From the NCBI GenBank assembly GCA_036362985.1, contig JAYGXS010000009.1, forward strand, positions 25,254,632 to 25,318,631: a stretch of 64,000 nucleotides of DNA, in the 5' to 3' direction. A program made the translations under genes and the position numbers. The first letter of the stretch is position 1, and each line of letters starts with the position of its first letter. Shown here one piece after another: positions 63,655-64,000 of this stretch. Below the pieces are notes generated by a model. That model was given only the letters and a program-made list of their open reading frames with translations. It was not told the origin of the DNA and ran no database searches. Origin of the DNA: Ligula intestinalis (lineage: Eukaryota > Platyhelminthes > Cestoda > Diphyllobothriidea > Diphyllobothriidae).

Positions 63655-64000
63655 ATATGTTTATTATGCCAGTTTACAGGCAATTGTAAAGAGTTGGTAA
63701 TGCACCTCTTGGGCGCCTTCCAACACCTCGAAGACCGGAAAAAACCTAAAACAAACTCCTTATGTTGCAGCCAGTATTGGTTTTGTTTCAGGTTTTTTGT
63801 TTTGTCAATACTGGGCGAGATTAGGAGTTTGTTTCAAGTGAAAAAAACCTGCCTTCAAAGGTATGATACAAACGGAATAAATGTACAGTTGTAAGCTGAG
63901 TTGACTCATCAGCAGGAGAACTGTTTCATATCGTTTAAAAACATAAGTTCCAGACGGAGAGGGTTGGCACAAGAACACAGTGTTCTCAGTCTTTCATCAA
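63655..64000 (-). mobile_element. LINE family B, copy 2, 3' end, runs off the window
   Basis: Almost identical to the 3' UTR of copy 1 (8045-8390): for example AATGCACCTC(C/T)TGGGCGCC, CCGGA(C/A)AAAACCTAAAACAA and TTGTAAGCTGAGTTGACTCA. Minus orientation. The RT would lie beyond 64000. Confidence 0.88.

Noticed and set aside
1..64000. Bacterial contamination, operons, CRISPR arrays, prophage
   Set aside because: No ribosome-binding sites, tight co-directional genes or regularly spaced repeats; all coding signals are eukaryotic retroelements or spliced exons.

Overview
This is a eukaryotic window, most likely from a parasitic flatworm, and among flatworms best fitting a large-genome tapeworm (diphyllobothriid type). 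The sequence reasons are short split exons in long introns, many CR1/jockey-group LINEs, several Penelope-like element (PLE) families, a Helitron piece and a Ty3/gypsy element with the CX2HX9CX3C Gag finger and tRNA-Trp primer site known from the trematode CsRn1 group. Two runs of exactly ten N (52108-52117, 62771-62780) are draft assembly gaps. The species assignment is inference. There is no operon, CRISPR array or bacterial signal.

The one host gene I can support is an ENKD1 (enkurin domain-containing protein 1) orthologue on the + strand, in six exons from 17679 to 38990. The splice phases 1, 0, 0, 2 and 1 all agree, and the joined frame is 433 codons including stop. Exon 1 is the weakest part. 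The introns hold most of the PLE material.

Layout: 1-6160 is a degenerate two-ORF LINE (family A) and a second LINE-type 3' tail. 6163-6990 is a Helitron N-terminal piece (-). 7855-15616 is a pile of minus-strand LINE fragments, including a fairly long family B copy. 17679-38990 is ENKD1. Intron 1 has a PLE-A copy. Intron 2 has a PLE-B terminal repeat, a PLE-C copy flanked by inverted repeats, and a PLE-B copy with a PLE-A nested in it. Intron 5 has a short PLE-D-like palindromic unit and a pair of direct repeats. 39320-40330 is a PLE-D endonuclease copy (-). 41590-47270 mixes a gypsy integrase fragment, a LINE broken by an insertion, and interspersed repeats. 48480-49450 is a third PLE-A. 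51951-54570 is a CsRn1-like LTR element (-) interrupted by an assembly gap. 54571-62310 holds three LINE A copies, and 62726-64000 holds LINE C and LINE B pieces.

The most interesting theme is hammerhead ribozyme motifs (CTGANGA ... GAAA) in the terminal regions of three PLE families. Several are sense-oriented inside ENKD1 introns. One family carries a variant core in which positions 3 and 8 have both changed in a way that could keep their base pair. All mobile-element ORFs seen carry frameshifts or stops, so the copies look dead as proteins.
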